A DNA stretch of 17,063 bases from the NCBI GenBank assembly GCA_016715465.1, contig JADKAA010000030.1, positions 1-17,063 on the forward strand. Direction: 5' to 3'. This stretch comes from Saprospiraceae bacterium. GTDB lineage: Bacteria; Bacteroidota; Bacteroidia; Chitinophagales; Saprospiraceae. This document shows positions 15,166 to 17,063 of this stretch, one piece after another; position 1 is the first letter of the stretch; every line of letters starts with the position of its first letter. The position numbers were made by a program, and so were the translations under genes. The notes beneath the pieces were generated by a model. That model was not told the DNA's origin. It searched no databases and worked only from the letters and a program-made list of their open reading frames with translations.

Positions 15166-16604
15166 ATGCAGGTACTAAAATCTTTTCTGAACAGGCTCAT
15201 CCAGTTTTTCTTGTTCATCCATCTTGCGGTTTCTGCCCTGGCCCAAAAAAAAGCATTTTATATTTTCCAACGATACGGCTGGATTTGCCAATGCCAAAAT
15301 TCCCAAAGTTTTCCTGGAAAAGATATGCAGTACTGGCAAACGGTAATGGAAGAAAGTCATGTAAATCCTTATCATGCTATCAGCAGGGATGCCCTTTTAA
15401 AATTGCAACAAGAAATATTGCAAACACTTCCGGACAGTATCAGTCATTTCCAGGCAAGTTTGCCATTAGCCGTCTAATTGGATCCTGGATGAAGGGCATT
15501 TAGGTTTTGCCAGCAATGCTGTTATTGATAGTTTATTCCTCAATCATTGCATTCGGTTCCCTTACTTAGTTCAGGATATAGACAACGGGAGTTTCCTGGT
15601 ACAAAGGGATCTGAGCCCGGAAAATAAGCTGCCGGCGTTCAGTCGTATCGTTTCAATCAATGAGATCCCGGTAAATCAATTATATAAACGTTATTCAACA
15701 TTCTACGGCGGACTGGAACCGTGAAAAAGCTGATGGTAAAAAATGCTATCCGTAAGCTGCTTTATATGGATGGGATTACTAGTCCGTTTAGAATTAAAGC
15801 CGTTGTAAATAACGATACCATTGTTTTCAATGCCACCGGGTACAGCAAGAACAGGCTGATAGTATAACCAAAGTAATACTATCGGAAATGAAACCACCAT
15901 TGCCCTTTCACTGCAATTCCTTCCCGGTAATATTGCACTGATTGAATTCAATAGTATGAAAGGATCTCTCCGGGATTCTTTGCAGTTTTTCTCCGGCGCT
16001 CCTTTTCGGAGATCAGGCTCCGCCGGGCTGCAGGTGTTATTATTGACCTGCGAAAAAATGGTGGTGGCGACAGTGGTCTTGGAGATACATTGATCAGCTA
16101 TATTAGTTCCAAACCCTATCGCAATGCCGGTGGCATGAAGATGCGTATCAGTAAGCACAGCAAAGCCTGGGCTACGATGCATCGAGCTACCGATCCTTTC
16201 AAAGACTGGGAAAACGGGAAAATATATGAGTATAAAGTCACTAAATTAACTGCACCTGCCGTTAATCCGCTTCGCTATAATGGTAAAGTAGCGGTACTAA
16301 TTGGAACCGGAACTTTCAGCAGTGCCAACATGCTGACCAATGCAATTAAAGATTTTCAATTGGCCACCCTGGTCGGTGAAAGCACTGCTGAGCCAGCCAA
16401 TGATTATGGTGAAATTTTTTCTTTTATGTTGCCACATACTCATATTGTGGCGCAAGGGGCATTTAAAATGTTTACCAGGGCTAATGGTGATGAAAAAGAT
16501 TTCAATGGGATCAGGCCCGATATTGAAGTTGCTATTTCAGCAAAAGATATCAGTGCAAAGCAGGATGCAGTGTTGGATAGGCCATAGCGTGGCTACTGCA
16601 ATAG
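15166..16604 (+). pseudogene. Frameshifted secreted S41-family peptidase
   Basis: Secreted or periplasmic serine peptidase of the S41 (C-terminal-processing/tricorn-like) family. The signal peptide at 15166 (QFFLFIHLAVSALAQ) is intact. The rest needs at least seven frame changes. Segments in order: HFIFSNDTAGFANAK; YWQTVMEESHVNPYHAISRD; KFAISRLIG; LDEGHLGFASNAVIDSLF; RIVSINEIPVNQLYKRY (PDZ-like part); IALSLQFLPGNIALIEFNS; AAGVIIDLRKNGGGDS (S41 signature). Then come VAVLIGTGTFSSANML, with the nucleophile-position serine at 16318-16320, GESTAEPANDYGE, and NGIRPDIEVAIS. The frame breaks once more at 16583; the natural stop is TAG 16602-16604 after RAIAWLLQ. About 470 residues repaired. All motifs are kept, arguing for sequence error or very recent loss. 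Confidence 0.85.
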
Positions 16605-16738
16605 AATTCTTCTCTACCATTATCATTCGAAATATTGCTGATAGTTTGTTTACTGGATACTGGCTAAGAACAGGAATTGATGAGCGGTAACTTTACTAAC
16701 TGTTTTTTGGATAATTTGAGCTTACAAAAATCAGCCGT

Positions 16739-17063
16739 ATGCAGACACATCATCAAAAATCTTATTGCAGGATATTCATATTTTTATTGTTAAGCCTTAT
16801 CAGTTTTGTAACAACAACCTTCGCCCAATCAAAAGATGTCAAAAAGATTCTCGCTGTTTTAAGATTAGAAGAAGAATACTGGAGTAAAGGAGATATTGAA
16901 GGTTATGTAAGCCTGTATGCCCCATTGATTCAACCCGTATGATCTTAAGTAAAGGTGCCGCCTATGGCAAAAAAAATATCCTGGCATTTTTTATAAAAAT
17001 ACTGGCCGAGGGAAAAATGGAAAACTGGTACTGGATGGCTGAAAGCCTGGAAAGGTTATCCCG
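16739..17063 (+). pseudogene. Secreted DUF4440/SnoaL-like protein, 3' end beyond window
   Basis: Start ATG at 16739 with a signal peptide (CRIFIFLLLSLISFVTTTFA, cleavage after FAQ). The mature start KKILAVLRLEEEYWSKGDI, then EGYVSLYAP, is the opening of DUF4440/NTF2-like proteins (a cone-shaped fold often used for small-molecule binding or as an immunity or enzyme scaffold; function here unknown). The first frame stops at 16942. Other frames continue the domain: DSTRMILSKGAAYGKKNILA, then YWPREK, GKLVLDG and ESLERLS. So there are three or more frame breaks between 16920 and 17030, several in A-runs. The gene runs off the window. It follows the S41 gene by 134 bases on the same strand. Confidence 0.65.

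Noticed and set aside
1..17063. CRISPR array, tRNA or rRNA genes
   Set aside because: No regularly spaced direct repeats with unique spacers, and no tRNA- or rRNA-like segments were recognised by eye; a covariance-model scan was not possible.

Overview
The window looks like chromosomal DNA from a Bacteroidota bacterium, most likely the Chitinophagaceae. I infer this from the moderate AT bias, a textbook Bacteroidota promoter (TTTG, 19 bases, TAnnTTTG) in front of a toxin-antitoxin pair, the lack of Shine-Dalgarno sequences before most starts, and the gene types: DeoD, urocanase, DUF2007, DinB, secreted S41 peptidase and DUF4440-like proteins. No RNA genes, CRISPR array or intact insertion sequence were seen.

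Layout. Positions 49-756 (minus) encode the purine nucleoside phosphorylase DeoD, divergent from urocanase HutU (909-2660). The gap between them holds a long near-perfect inverted repeat that ends 8 bases before the hutU start. Inside hutU, in frame, sits a palindromic, 7-residue-periodic insertion that shares a motif with that hairpin. Next come a HigBA-type toxin-antitoxin module with a clear promoter/operator (2680-3490), a nested palindromic repeat (3537-3593), a doubtful ORF, a single-domain rhodanese and a broken cupin gene. Then follow a secreted protein of unknown function (minus), a small export-type membrane protein split at a run of nine A, and an intact LLM flavin oxidoreductase. 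After it come a divergent pair (TonB-C-like secreted protein and a small membrane protein), an M48 lipoprotein metalloprotease, a DUF2007 protein and an SDR oxidoreductase.

From about 11.7 kb to the end every recognisable gene is broken by one or more single-base frame changes: a secreted YD-like protein, an alpha/beta hydrolase, a DinB protein, a glycine-rich membrane protein, an S41 peptidase and a DUF4440/SnoaL-like protein. Their motifs survive when frames are joined. Many breaks lie in homopolymers, and a 46-base nearly pure C tract lies in the same part. I read this mainly as sequence error near a contig end; recent gene decay is the alternative.

The genes are mostly single metabolic or envelope functions rather than one pathway. 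The most interesting signal is the pair of related palindromic elements at hutU, one in the 5' flank and one in the coding frame. It recalls the in-frame palindromic elements of Rickettsia, which I do not know to be described for this group. The second is the palindrome wrapped around the -7 box of the higBA promoter.
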